64,000 bases of DNA from Duganella fentianensis (GCF_009857835.1 NZ_WWCL01000001.1:1715483-1779482), one strand, 5' to 3'; numbered from the stretch's first letter, positions 27,101-38,070 are shown. The notes: generated by a model not told the origin, from the sequence alone. A program made the numbers and translations.

Positions 27101-27510
27101 GCGCGGTGGTGACGCCGCGCCTGTTGCTGGCGCTGGACAGCAGCAACAGTGTAGCGCCGGCCCAGCCGGCGCTGGGCATACGGCTGGACCGCATACGCGC
27201 CGGCATGAAGGGCGTGGTGGATACCGGCACGGGGGCGGGCGCCTTCCGTAGCAGTGCGCTGGCAGCGCTGCGCCCCGGCCTGTTTGGCAAGACGGGGACG
27301 GCGCCTAGCGGGCCCGATAGCGCCACCGTCTGGTTCACGGGATGGCTGGAAGCGGGCAGCCTGCCGGGCCAGCGCCACCGGCTGGCGCTGGCGGCTTTCG
27401 TCAGCCATTCCGAGGCCACGGGTGGCGAACATGCGGCACCCGTACTGGCTACCGTGCTGGCGGCACTGGCCGGACCGGCGCACCAGAACAGCGAACAGAA
27501 GCGGAATTAG
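24142..27510 (+). CDS. Large membrane-anchored penicillin-binding transpeptidase
   Basis: 1122 residues, far longer than FtsI or PBP2 (about 600). A transmembrane helix at about 56-75 is followed by some 650 residues of unrecognised, probably periplasmic sequence and a C-terminal transpeptidase domain. All three active-site motifs are present: S787-TF-K790 (GSTFKVV), S872-L-N874 (YSLNTW) and K1050-T-G (GKTGTAPSG). It would cross-link peptidoglycan and bind beta-lactams. GAGGAAAC sets the ATG. It leads the plus-strand block of the kinase/FHA locus, and an FtsW/RodA-type gene lies in the opposite block, a likely SEDS-PBP pair. Confidence 0.88.
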   Translation: MPRLYSTLLLALQARLRARRRAANLRAGRQGAAAHCGHVAPVQAGAGQRRHGLAQWHWLWLGALLLLGGLLIASHARYLVQTSALTPQASRTARAVQEFQAVLPGVRFEVPQQAGISLSLHPEAALLVLTGMQAAPPVRIDLCSQLRAPDDPRLLPLRLGYRFEDVQRLVGQNQSAALPQALRNVLLVSEQGVAAGMPLVQISGRAGADFNDPAGATLQLNWQAQRADVRWLSDASFGQIEQGSTASVSLRQQGWLMWGNEAALHIERRSNVTCPQAGELSVQLYRSASAGARAAENAAAQPALVQAFPARGRPLSSALQAGVYQVPAAPAAALEDASLFAALQAQGLLRLNAQGSIELAPPDLMQWQLLAPDQRVDGARVWQAVAHDAGSRKLLKRLYYQADGAYVRQQVELFNSERWLLAWRAPESAQSAVLAAGAMSSKAAPAGMRQQVASPQWQASLAPPGGNDGIAVPLASTAQMPVAATRLFAALPQGWQSWNRLANWPPGLQGGTRNVRLQLALPAAALGGEQLRLMLIGQVVQVEGATARSLPACTGRACRSASDVQQVLLSVLPGARSVQLQVTPLAFRAAEDERYRHLWVDHGQLRWQALPAASHRMAAGSAQAGSPAALQLLDRHGTALWRDGASTAEAAQAGLAPLLGLGRDHGSSVAGMLARLPGVPQQARLTLDLPLQALSQQVLECVGLRHGRWDGAQCLAGGPVPEGRHAGLVILDAENGDILAAAGAGMGDVSAANWAEVRDFDRTSPARSPLRLPAWQHDGGAHQSPGSTFKVVTALGLELAAQQDSQLDALLSGLPLPALNRLAQQRGFGFQTDAASYPLNPRLAHVTNYREQSLERRAQDGKLGLAQALTYSLNTWFAWTGELSDRSLFGRAEGGAPDLQALDAGALDSIRPIVAAAHKLGFEQRLRLDGGLLPADYDWRSWDALQATPAHIDPIHTRHELRQMSIGLRMQVTPLQMALASAAIAQGAVVTPRLLLALDSSNSVAPAQPALGIRLDRIRAGMKGVVDTGTGAGAFRSSALAALRPGLFGKTGTAPSGPDSATVWFTGWLEAGSLPGQRHRLALAAFVSHSEATGGEHAAPVLATVLAALAGPAHQNSEQKRN

Positions 27511-27605
27511 CCCTGTGACTGCGCAATTGGATGCGGCCCTGCTGTGGGATGATCTTGAGGCGTTCGCCCTGAAGCGGACTTTGATCAATTACACAACAGG
27601 ATAGT

Positions 27606-28967
27606 ATGCGCCTGCCAGGAACGCGGTATCAGGAACCCGGCTGGGAACAAGTGCGGAAATTGCTGGGGCAAGCCAGTGTGCAGATGCTGCGCACGCTTGC
27701 TCCCCATGAACTGCAGGACCCGGCCCTGCTCGATCGCTACGTCGATGAGACGGGCGCACTGCTGCACGCCTGCCGCCACACGGCCCGCGCCGCTGCCGCT
27801 GGCAACAGCTACGGCGACAGCGTGGGCGAGCTGGCCCTTAGCCTGCTGTACGAACTGCCGGTGCAGCCCGCATTCTGGCAGGCCTTCCTCGCCACGCTGG
27901 AGACGGAACTGGCGCGCAGCGGCGCATTCTGGCAGCAGCCGGCCGGCGAAGGCATGCTGCGCAAAAAGGTCAACGACCTGTACGCGGGCCTGCGCGACCG
28001 GATCGACGCCGATGGCTATATGGTGGCGACGGGGCGCAGCTGCACGCCCAACCGCATCTACACCTACCGCATGCTCGATACGGCTTACGGTGAAATCGCC
28101 GCCCTGTTCGCCGACTGGCAGGCCCACAGCGCGCAAGTGGGGGCGATACTGGGGCGCGAACTGCAGGGCATACCCATCGAAGTGCGGCAGATGAAGTCGA
28201 TTGCTGGCTGCAAGGCAGACTGGGTGATTGCGTGGAGTGCTACGCTGGAGCAGTTCAGCGGCGCTGCCGGGCCGCTGCACACGCGCTCCAAGCGCTTTGC
28301 CAGCCTGAAAAACAGTCCCGACAAGATAGCCGCCATGCTGGCCGAAATCGGCGAGTACGAGCAGCTGTCGGCCAATCAGGATAGCGCCGAGACCTTTCGC
28401 AGCGATGCCGGGGAAGCTGGGATATGGCTGGAAGACTACTGGCGCGTGCTGCACGCGTCCGAGCAGTACGAGCAGGATGGCGGCGATAGCGGCCCTGATC
28501 AGCTGCTGATGGCCGAAGCGGGCGAGTACGAGAGCGAGGCTGACGGCGCGGCGGTGCCTGACAGCGAGCAGGCAGCTGAAGCGGGCGCCGAGGCGGATAG
28601 GGTAGACCTGCACGCGGCATGGGCCGAACCGGACGAAACCACCCGCATGCTGGAGCAGCAGCGCGCCAGTGCTGTTTCTCTGCCCCCCGGCTATTTGTCA
28701 CTGGCGCGGTTGGCACAGCACGCCGGCAGCCGTATGCTGGGCATACTGGCGCAGGAAAGCTTGCCGATACGGCTGGCCGTGTATCACAAACTGCTGGGTG
28801 TGGCCGATGACAGTTATCCGGATGTCTGGCTGGACCCGGCCACGGGCGAATTGCCCACCTTGCAGCAGCTGGCCGCACTGGACGGGATCTCCATGCCCAC
28901 CCTGCGCAAGCGCCGCAATGAAGCCATCGATAAGCTGTATGCTGCCCGCCCGAGCGGTGCAGCCTGA
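27606..28967 (+). CDS. Hypothetical protein with C-terminal HTH-like segment
   Basis: 453 residues, no family recognised. The N-terminal 250 residues are helical, with the motif SYGDSVGELALSLLYELPVQPAFW. An acidic linker (residues about 270-345) follows. The C-terminus (LPTLQQLAALDGISMPTLRKRRNEAIDKLYA) resembles a sigma-factor region 4 or LuxR-type HTH. It may be a transcription factor controlling the locus; this is inference from the last 35 residues only. The next gene starts 11 bases on behind GGAG. Confidence 0.7.
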   Translation: MRLPGTRYQEPGWEQVRKLLGQASVQMLRTLAPHELQDPALLDRYVDETGALLHACRHTARAAAAGNSYGDSVGELALSLLYELPVQPAFWQAFLATLETELARSGAFWQQPAGEGMLRKKVNDLYAGLRDRIDADGYMVATGRSCTPNRIYTYRMLDTAYGEIAALFADWQAHSAQVGAILGRELQGIPIEVRQMKSIAGCKADWVIAWSATLEQFSGAAGPLHTRSKRFASLKNSPDKIAAMLAEIGEYEQLSANQDSAETFRSDAGEAGIWLEDYWRVLHASEQYEQDGGDSGPDQLLMAEAGEYESEADGAAVPDSEQAAEAGAEADRVDLHAAWAEPDETTRMLEQQRASAVSLPPGYLSLARLAQHAGSRMLGILAQESLPIRLAVYHKLLGVADDSYPDVWLDPATGELPTLQQLAALDGISMPTLRKRRNEAIDKLYAARPSGAA

Positions 28968-28978
28968 AGGAGAATGCC

Positions 28979-29554
28979 GTGAAACCCACCACCACCGGGC
29001 TGGAAGCCCGATTGCAGGAACAGCTGTTGCTGGCGCGCGCCGTGCCCGGCGACCGGCTGATGCTGGCCGATGCCACGCTGCTGCAGGCACTGGACGGCAG
29101 CCGTCCCCTGACACCGGCAGAGCGCACGGCCCTGCAGGCTTCACCGCTGACCCTGAAGCGCTTCCGCCAGCTGGCTTTGCAGCGCCATCACGCGGCCCAG
29201 CCTGGCCATGCCACTGGCTGGAACGGCAGCCAGGGCCTGCTGCGCGCCGCCGCCACGGCAACGGTACTGGAAACCCTGCGCACGCAGGATGGCTACTGGA
29301 CGCTGGACTTCGTGCCATCGGAACAGGGCTGGCGCGTGATACTGGCGCTGTGCGCCGATGCGCCGTTTGCTGCGCTGGCCGTGCAGCAGGGCTGGCGCGT
29401 GCAGGTGCACGATGGCGCCGGCCAGCTGATGCTGCACGGCGCGCTCGATGACGATGGCGAATGCGAAGCCGCCTGGCCCCATGCGGCGGCGCCGGCATCC
29501 TACCTGCAGCAGCATGGCGCCAGCTTCGTGGTGACACCGGCAGGGCAGCGCTAA
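28979..29554 (+). CDS. Hypothetical partner protein
   Basis: 191 residues. The N-terminal part (LEARLQEQLLLARAVPGDRLMLADATLLQALDG) is helical; the C-terminal 85 residues (WTLDFVPSEQGWRVILAL to FVVTP) look like a beta-sandwich. Two-part proteins of this kind next to sigma-like genes can act as anti-sigma or sensor partners, but no signature is visible. GTG start at 28979 with AAGGAGAATGCC upstream. The stop overlaps the next ATG (TAATG). Confidence 0.65.
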   Translation: MKPTTTGLEARLQEQLLLARAVPGDRLMLADATLLQALDGSRPLTPAERTALQASPLTLKRFRQLALQRHHAAQPGHATGWNGSQGLLRAAATATVLETLRTQDGYWTLDFVPSEQGWRVILALCADAPFAALAVQQGWRVQVHDGAGQLMLHGALDDDGECEAAWPHAAAPASYLQQHGASFVVTPAGQR

Positions 29555-30612
29555 TGGGCCTGTTCTCGCGCCGCAAAGCTGCCGGTACCGAGCTGTCGGG
29601 ACTGGGCAGCAGCATGATCGCGCAACCGTGCGAGGCGGGCAGCGTGGTGCCGGCCGGCTGTACGCTGGTGCTGGGCAGCGCCGACGGCCAGACCCGGCGG
29701 GTGGCAGCGGCCAAGGTGGTGCTGGGGCAGGGCGAACGTGCGTGGTGCTTCCATGCCGGTCCCTACACGCTCGATCTGCAGCCGTTTGCGGCAGCACCGG
29801 AATGGGGCTTGCGCTTGCGTGTGCTGGTGGATGCTGCCGATCCGCGTGTCTCGCAACAGCGTTTCGATCTGTTCCTGCAGAGCGAAGTGGCGCAACCCCT
29901 GAGCGGCACAGCTTTGCGCAGCGCCCTGCAAGGCGCGGTGCAGAGCGCTCTTGCACTCGGTACGCTGGAACTGCCGCCCTGCACCACGGTGGAAGAATGG
30001 CATGCCTTCCGCGCCGGTCTGAACCAGCTGATGTACACCCGCTACGGCCTGACGGTGGATGACTGCGTGCCGGTCGATCTGGCGCCGCAGGCTGACTACG
30101 CGGCCATGCTGCGCAGCCGTGCGCTGGCCCCGGTGGCGGCGCCGGTGCCGCTGATCATTGCCCCGCCCGTGCCGCAGCCGCAGGCCGGAGCCGTCGCCTA
30201 TGTGGCGCAGGACGATGCGGCCGGCCTGCGCCGCCTGTTTATCGAACTGCCGGCACTGTGCAGCGCCTTGCGGCTGCTGGAACTGCCCGCTGGTGTCAGC
30301 AGCTTCGAGTCGCATCAGGCTGTCCTGCTAAGGCTAGGCATGGCCACCCTGAATGCAGCCAGCATGCCTTCGCTGGGCTGGGCCACGCCCGACCAGCCGC
30401 TGCCTGTGCTGCAGCAGCAGCGCCGCATCGCCCACACTCTGCTGGCCGTGCAGGCGCTGGATCAGGCCTGGGCGGTGCTGGCCCGTATGCAGCTGGCGCG
30501 CAGCAGCGAATGGCTAGCCCTGCTGGATGAAACGGCGCGTATCTGCGCCAATCTGGAAACCGGTCTGGCCGGACGGCGCCAGCCCTACCCGCCGGTGGAG
30601 GAAGCCGCATGA
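29554..30612 (+). CDS. SPFH-like protein (degenerate band-7 domain)
   Basis: 352 residues. MGLFSRRKAAGTELSGLG opens; residues about 60-190 resemble the SPFH domain of the gene at 31863: AWCFHAGPYTLDLQPF, then LRLRVLVDAADPRVSQQRFDLFL and a helical stretch ending with RYGLTVDDCVPVDLAP, parallel to ASYGLAVERVETVAL there. The C-terminal 130 residues are helical and Leu/Ala-rich. No membrane helix. The assignment rests on my own alignment by eye with the neighbour. Both ends overlap neighbours by 1-4 bases, so this is a tight operon. Confidence 0.6.
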   Translation: MGLFSRRKAAGTELSGLGSSMIAQPCEAGSVVPAGCTLVLGSADGQTRRVAAAKVVLGQGERAWCFHAGPYTLDLQPFAAAPEWGLRLRVLVDAADPRVSQQRFDLFLQSEVAQPLSGTALRSALQGAVQSALALGTLELPPCTTVEEWHAFRAGLNQLMYTRYGLTVDDCVPVDLAPQADYAAMLRSRALAPVAAPVPLIIAPPVPQPQAGAVAYVAQDDAAGLRRLFIELPALCSALRLLELPAGVSSFESHQAVLLRLGMATLNAASMPSLGWATPDQPLPVLQQQRRIAHTLLAVQALDQAWAVLARMQLARSSEWLALLDETARICANLETGLAGRRQPYPPVEEAA

Positions 30613-31769
30613 GCAGCATGCTGCATTCCGCGCTGCCCGCTACGGCGCTGTGCCGCACTGTGCTGGCCGACGGGCGGGTACTGACCATCACGGCCAGCCG
30701 CCGTCCGCGCGCCAACCGTGCCGATGTCAAATGCAGCGTGGCGGCAGCGCCGGCGCTGGCCCAGCACATGCAGCAGGTGGTGCGCATGGCGCGCCTGACC
30801 GAACCCGTACTCGATACGCGCGATCAGGTCGTGCTGAGCATGGACCATACCCCCGGCGCGCTCGAGCGCGACTGGGAACTGGCCGCCGTGCTGGCCGACC
30901 GCATGGTGCGTGGCGTCTATCAGCCGGCCAATCCGGCCGCGGTATTTGCTTTTGGCGCTTCCGATGGCTGGCATCTGGGGCGGTTGCGGCTGGCGGAATT
31001 GCCCCAGCCTGTGCCGGTACAGCGCAGCAGCGCAGGTGCGGCCGGTGCTGGGGCTGCCGGCGAGAACGACCGCTACGCTATTGCGCTGGCCCGGTTGCCC
31101 GACGACGGCGTGCTGGTGTATTCCGAAGCGGTCGCCACGCTGCCGCGCGCGCCGGACGGGCGCTGCTTCGCCATCAGCCATCTGGGCGCTTTGCACGGAC
31201 ATGCCGATCAGGCGGATTGTGTGGCCAGCGTACGCAGCTGGTTCCCGCTCTACAGTGGCGGCCTGCATGACAGTCTGGCATGGGTGGAAGTGAGCGTGTA
31301 TCCGCTCGATGCGGCCGATGGCGGCGCCAGCGAAGAGGACAGCATCGCCGCGCCCCAGCTGGAACCGGCGCGCCTGCTGGGCTTGCGCCAGACGCTGGCG
31401 GCGGCACGCCATTTCGATGGCCACGGGCTGGGGCGCTGGCGCACGCTGGTGCGCTTCGGCCAGCCCGAGTTTCAGGGCGCATCGTATGAGCTGGCGCTGG
31501 TGATGGCCGACCGTATGGCGCGCGGGCGCGAATTCCTGCCGCGTGGCCGGCTGATCGCCAGCGGCCAGTCCAGTGCCTGGCATGCGGGGCTGGTGGAAGC
31601 GGTGGAAGGCCAGCAGGCCAAGCTGGAATTGATAATCCGGCAAGCCGGCGCGGGCGACCGTGTACTGCTACCGGCGGACTGGGCAGCAACGCTGCCGGCC
31701 GGCTATCAGGCCCAGCTGCGCCAGCGTGGCGCCAGTCTGGCCTGTATTGGCCGTATCGGCATGATTTAA
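30609..31769 (+). CDS. Tandem Lon-protease-like (S16) domain protein
   Basis: 386 residues made of two similar halves. Half 1 has WELAAVLADRMVRG then FGASDGWHLGRL; half 2 has YELALVMADRMARG then ASGQSSAWHAGLVEAV and RVLLPADWAATLP. This order resembles the Lon proteolytic domain (GPSAG helix, TGE/G loop, KEK Lys, LIP strand). In half 2, Ser292 and Lys338 are 46 residues apart (43 in Lon) and could form the dyad; in half 1 the Ser is Asp and the Lys is Arg. No ATPase domain. Overlaps the previous gene by four bases (ATGA). Confidence 0.6.
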   Translation: MSSMLHSALPATALCRTVLADGRVLTITASRRPRANRADVKCSVAAAPALAQHMQQVVRMARLTEPVLDTRDQVVLSMDHTPGALERDWELAAVLADRMVRGVYQPANPAAVFAFGASDGWHLGRLRLAELPQPVPVQRSSAGAAGAGAAGENDRYAIALARLPDDGVLVYSEAVATLPRAPDGRCFAISHLGALHGHADQADCVASVRSWFPLYSGGLHDSLAWVEVSVYPLDAADGGASEEDSIAAPQLEPARLLGLRQTLAAARHFDGHGLGRWRTLVRFGQPEFQGASYELALVMADRMARGREFLPRGRLIASGQSSAWHAGLVEAVEGQQAKLELIIRQAGAGDRVLLPADWAATLPAGYQAQLRQRGASLACIGRIGMI

Positions 31770-31862
31770 AACGTGCGCAAACGCGCGCAAGAATGGAGCT
31801 GCCCTGCTAGAATCGGCTGATGGCAGAGCAATCCGCGAGATGAATGGTTGAGGGAGTCTGAC

Positions 31863-33971
31863 ATGTTCCGCAAGTTAGGTTTTGGTGGCGTCAAGTGTCC
31901 GCGCTGCGAACAGAAGAACGACGGCCAGTCGGGCTACTGCCAGCACTGCGGCCTGACGCTGGGTGCGCCGCGCAATGAGCCTGTGCTGCGCGATAACCGC
32001 TGGATACCGGCGGATGACGAGCTGGCCGTGTATTTCGGCGTCGCCAGCCTGTCCGGCATCTTCACCAAGACACTGCGCGTGCCTGCCATGGCGCGCGCCT
32101 ATATCCTGCAGGCCGACAAGGCCACCGAAGTGCCGCAGGGCGAATACGAGATCGAGGGCTTTTTCACCCGCCTCAACCACCTGCTGCGCAACCAGCATGC
32201 CGAAATCCTGATCACGCGCAGCGTGGCGCTGCCCGTCAGTTTCGAGTTCGAACAGCTGCGTACGGCCGAGCAGCTCAAGGTGGCAGCCAGCTTTACTATC
32301 AATCTGGCGATCGAACAGGTGCCGGCGTTTGCACGCCACTTCATGACGGCGCCCGGCACCGTCACCACGCGCCACTTGCAGGATTTGCTGGAGCCGTCCG
32401 TGCGCCAGCTGGCGACGGAATTTATCGCCAGCCGTTCCATCCGCGATATGGCCGACAACGGCCATCTGCGCCAGCAGCTCGATGAGCGCCTGCAGTCGGG
32501 CCTGAAGCTGCGGCTGGCCAGCTACGGGCTGGCAGTGGAACGGGTGGAGACGGTAGCGCTGCGGCATGATAAATACGACCATAACCGCGAACGGGTGGGC
32601 AGCCTGTGGCTGGTGGCCGATGAACGTCAGGGCCAGCTTGAACACACGCGCCAGCTCGACCAGCTGTACGATGCCGAAGAATGGCAGGCCATCGCCCGCG
32701 AGGAGCGCAAGCAGCATACGGAATTGCGCCGCGCCGAGCTGAAACAGGATGCTGCCGTCGAGCGGGCCGAGCTGACCTTGAAGGAATCGGAACGCCTGCA
32801 GGCGCTGCGCGCACGCGAAGTGGATCTGTACAGCCGCATCATGGATGCCAAGACGCGCAAGGTCGCGCTGGATAAAGGCGCGGGTACGGTGCTGGCCGAT
32901 CTGGAACATGAACTGGCCAAGAACAAGGCACAGCGCGATGGCGAAGCGGCAGACTGGGAACATGTGCGCCAGCTGGCCCGCATCCGTATGCAGACCGAGC
33001 TGGAAGTGCTGCAGCAGACGGCAGCCGAGCAGCGGCAACTGGCGCAGCAGCGCCTGTCGCACCAGCTGCGCCAGCAGGCTATCGAAAACCAGATCGAGAA
33101 TGCGCTGCGCATCGAAGACGAAGCGCAGCGCCGTCAGGAGCTGTTGGCCCTGCGCGAACAGGAAAAAGCCGAAAAGCAGCGCGAGCTGGCGATCGAGGCG
33201 GAAGCCCATCAGCAGCAGCTGCAAAGCCTGACGCTGGCCAGTCTGGCGCAGCGGCGCGAGGCCGAGCGGGTGCAGGAATGGGAAGACCAGCAGGCACTGG
33301 CGCGCCAGCGCGAGCTATTGCGTGCCGACGCCGTCAAGGATGCCGGCAATGCGGTGGAAGTGGCACAAGTAAGGCAGCGGCTCGAAGCCTTGCAGCGCGA
33401 AGGTGCGGCAGCCGAGGCGCTGGCCCAGCACGAAAAGCTGTTGCGGACGCTGGAAGCAGACCAGCTGCATACGCGCCAGCAGCAGGCCAGTACCAAACAG
33501 GCGATGCAGGACCAGTTGGCCATCGAGGAACAGCGCCAGTTGCTGCGCCAGCGCGAGCAGGAGCTGCAGTGGCAGCAGGAATTGCGCAAGCTGGATCAGG
33601 CCAGGGAAGAGCGCTATGCGCGCTGGAAGGGCGATTACGAAGTGCTGCTGGCGCAGCAGAGCCACGAGCTGGCGCGCATGGATGCCATGCACCGGATTAG
33701 CGACACGGCCAAACTGGCCACGGCCACCGGCCCCAATGTACAGGCGCTGGCGCAGGTGATGGGCTTGCAGATACAGGCCGGTATGGACGCTGCCCAGATC
33801 CACGCCCATGCGCAGGTAGTGGGCGCAGGCCAGCCGCCAGCACCGGTGGCCGCTGCCGCGCCGCAGGCCCGTTGCAGCAACGGCCATGTGCTGCGCGCCG
33901 GCCATGGCGACGATAAATTTTGTGCCACCTGTGGCGTAGCTTTGCAGGAAACCAGCAAGCCTGGCGGCTGA
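31863..33971 (+). CDS. Zinc-ribbon/SPFH/coiled-coil protein
   Basis: 702 residues. An N-terminal zinc ribbon (CPRC...CQHC) is followed by an SPFH (band 7) domain at about 45-235 ending in LASYGLAVERVETVAL, then a long Gln/Glu/Arg-rich coiled coil (about 250-610), and a C-terminal CSNGH...CATCG second zinc motif. There is no transmembrane helix. Similar soluble SPFH proteins form large rings or scaffolds. GGGAG precedes the ATG at 31863. Its place between the Lon-like gene and the kinase gene suggests a scaffold of the same system. Confidence 0.8.
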   Translation: MFRKLGFGGVKCPRCEQKNDGQSGYCQHCGLTLGAPRNEPVLRDNRWIPADDELAVYFGVASLSGIFTKTLRVPAMARAYILQADKATEVPQGEYEIEGFFTRLNHLLRNQHAEILITRSVALPVSFEFEQLRTAEQLKVAASFTINLAIEQVPAFARHFMTAPGTVTTRHLQDLLEPSVRQLATEFIASRSIRDMADNGHLRQQLDERLQSGLKLRLASYGLAVERVETVALRHDKYDHNRERVGSLWLVADERQGQLEHTRQLDQLYDAEEWQAIAREERKQHTELRRAELKQDAAVERAELTLKESERLQALRAREVDLYSRIMDAKTRKVALDKGAGTVLADLEHELAKNKAQRDGEAADWEHVRQLARIRMQTELEVLQQTAAEQRQLAQQRLSHQLRQQAIENQIENALRIEDEAQRRQELLALREQEKAEKQRELAIEAEAHQQQLQSLTLASLAQRREAERVQEWEDQQALARQRELLRADAVKDAGNAVEVAQVRQRLEALQREGAAAEALAQHEKLLRTLEADQLHTRQQQASTKQAMQDQLAIEEQRQLLRQREQELQWQQELRKLDQAREERYARWKGDYEVLLAQQSHELARMDAMHRISDTAKLATATGPNVQALAQVMGLQIQAGMDAAQIHAHAQVVGAGQPPAPVAAAAPQARCSNGHVLRAGHGDDKFCATCGVALQETSKPGG

Positions 33972-33994
33972 ATAGGAAGCTGATATTTCGAAAC

Positions 33995-36307
<2,313 letters not shown>

Positions 36308-36358
36308 CGGGCGGCGGGGTGTATACTGTCGGCCTCTTTAAACTTCTGGACTACTACC

Positions 36359-36703
36359 ATGAGCGCACTGCCACCATGCCCTAAATGCCATTCCGAATAC
36401 ACCTACGAAGATGGCGCCATGCTGGTGTGCCCGGAGTGCGCCCACGAGTGGAGCGCTACGGCGACGGAAGCCGCTGAAGAAACCGCCCGTGTGTACCGTG
36501 ACGCAGTCGGTAATATCCTGCAGGATGGCGACACCGTGACCGTGATCAAGGATCTGAAACTCAAAGGCGGTGGCGGCACCGTCAAAGTCGGCACCAAGGT
36601 CAAGAACATCCGTCTGGTCGATAGCGACCACGATATCGACTGCAAAATCGACGGTTTCGGCCAGATGGGTCTGAAAACCGAATTCGTCAAAAAAGTCGTG
36701 TAA
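36359..36703 (+). CDS. yjdM: YjdM/PhnA-type zinc ribbon protein
   Basis: A 114-residue cytosolic protein. The N-terminal zinc ribbon [25 protein letters not shown] is followed by the conserved [23 protein letters not shown] and [12 protein letters not shown] domain. Family called PhnA historically, but not a phosphonoacetate hydrolase; role unclear. It stands alone in the gap between the two halves of the kinase locus. Confidence 0.95.
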   Translation: MSALPPCPKCHSEYTYEDGAMLVCPECAHEWSATATEAAEETARVYRDAVGNILQDGDTVTVIKDLKLKGGGGTVKVGTKVKNIRLVDSDHDIDCKIDGFGQMGLKTEFVKKVV

Positions 36704-36788
36704 TGCGGCAGCGTGAGCCGCGCTCTGCGAGCTCACGCCAAACGGTGTAAATTAGCGGTTCTTTGTCTCCTCCATAAAGGACCGCCGT

Positions 36789-37187
36789 ATGACTATCCGA
36801 GTATTGCGCGACCAGTCGCTGCCTATGCGCCACATCGTTCATGTGCGCGATCACATTTTCTCGACCGACGGTTCGGAAGCCGAAGGCGGCAGCGATGCCG
36901 GCCCTTCGCCGCACGATCTGTATGATGCCGCCCTGAGCTCCTGCAAGGCGCTGACCGTGGTGTGGTATGCCAAGCGCAAGAACATCCCGCTGGAAAACGT
37001 CGAAGTCAGCATCGCGCGTGACGCCAGCGAAGAGCGTCAGGGCGTCTACCGTCTGGCCGTTACGCTGTATCTGGGCGGCGATCTGACGGACGACCAGCGC
37101 GCCGAGCTGCTGGCCGCAGCGCAGAAATGCCCGGTCCATAAGCTGATGGCCTCCGTGACCACGGAAATCAGCACCCTGCTGGGTTAA
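36789..37187 (+). CDS. OsmC family peroxiredoxin
   Basis: A 132-residue OsmC/Ohr-fold protein that reduces organic hydroperoxides with thiols. The two redox cysteines are in LSSCKALT and KCPVHKLM, at the spacing expected for OsmC. SDAGPSPHDLYDAALSSC is the active-site entry. Start after AAAGGACCGCCGT. Five bases separate it from the pirin gene, suggesting a small oxidative-stress unit. Confidence 0.93.
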   Translation: MTIRVLRDQSLPMRHIVHVRDHIFSTDGSEAEGGSDAGPSPHDLYDAALSSCKALTVVWYAKRKNIPLENVEVSIARDASEERQGVYRLAVTLYLGGDLTDDQRAELLAAAQKCPVHKLMASVTTEISTLLG

Positions 37188-37191
37188 GGCC

Positions 37192-38070
37192 ATGACTGTC
37201 ACGACCCTGATCAAAGGCCACGAGAAAGACCTCGGCGGCGGCTTCGTGGTGCGCCGCTATCTGCCTGCTGCCGTCAAGCAGGCAGTCGGCCCCTTCATTT
37301 TCTTCGACCATTTCGGCCCCGTCGATGTGCCGGCCGATGCCAACCACGACGTGCGGCCGCACCCGCATATCGGACTGGCGACGGTAACCTATCTGTTCGA
37401 GGGGGCGATGGATCACCGCGACAGCGTGGGCAGCGTGCAGCGCATCGAACCGGGCGCCATCAACTGGATGACGGCGGGACGCGGCATCGTTCACTCGGAA
37501 CGTACACCGGCCGATCTGGTGGGCGTGCCGCACCGCACGCACGGCTTGCAGCTGTGGGCGGCACTGCCGGTGGCGCATGAAGAAAGTGCGCCCGGCTTCT
37601 GCCACACGCCTGCGGATGCGATTCCCGAATATACGGCGGCTGGCGTCTGCGTGCGCGTGCTGGTAGGTTCCGCCTTCGGCCTGACTTCGCCCGTGCAGAC
37701 CTATAGCCCCACGCTGTATCTGGATGTGATGCTGCAGGAAGGCGCAGAACTGGCGCTGGAACAGTTACCGGCGGAAGCGGCAATCTATCCCATCAGCGGC
37801 GAGATCAGCGTGGACGGGCAGGCGCTGGCCCTGCATGCCATGGCCTTGCTCGATACGGCGGCAGCGCTAAAGGTCAGCGCGCACAGCGAGGCGCGCTTTG
37901 TGCTGATCGGCGGCGCAGCACTGGATGGCCATCGCTATATGTCGTGGAATTTTGTTTCGTCGCGCAAGGAACGCATCGTGCAGGCCAGTGCAGACTGGGA
38001 AGCCCAGCGCTTCGATGCCGTACCGGGCGAAACGGAATTCATCCCGCTACCGGCGCGGCTGCCGCGCTAA
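37192..38070 (+). CDS. Pirin family protein
   Basis: 292-residue bicupin. Iron ligands appear in VRPHPHIGLATVTYLFEG (two His) and NWMTAGRGIVHSE (His, Glu). The C-terminal cupin is partly degenerate. Likely co-transcribed with the osmC-type gene in front. Second pirin in the window; this one shows more divergence in the C-terminal half. Role possibly quercetinase-like or regulatory. Confidence 0.93.
   Translation: MTVTTLIKGHEKDLGGGFVVRRYLPAAVKQAVGPFIFFDHFGPVDVPADANHDVRPHPHIGLATVTYLFEGAMDHRDSVGSVQRIEPGAINWMTAGRGIVHSERTPADLVGVPHRTHGLQLWAALPVAHEESAPGFCHTPADAIPEYTAAGVCVRVLVGSAFGLTSPVQTYSPTLYLDVMLQEGAELALEQLPAEAAIYPISGEISVDGQALALHAMALLDTAAALKVSAHSEARFVLIGGAALDGHRYMSWNFVSSRKERIVQASADWEAQRFDAVPGETEFIPLPARLPR

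Noticed and set aside
31875..33224. Long open frame on the minus strand opposite the SPFH/coiled-coil gene
   Set aside because: It is the complement of a Gln/Glu-rich coiled coil in GC-rich DNA; no start signal or recognisable domain, while the plus frame has clear domains.
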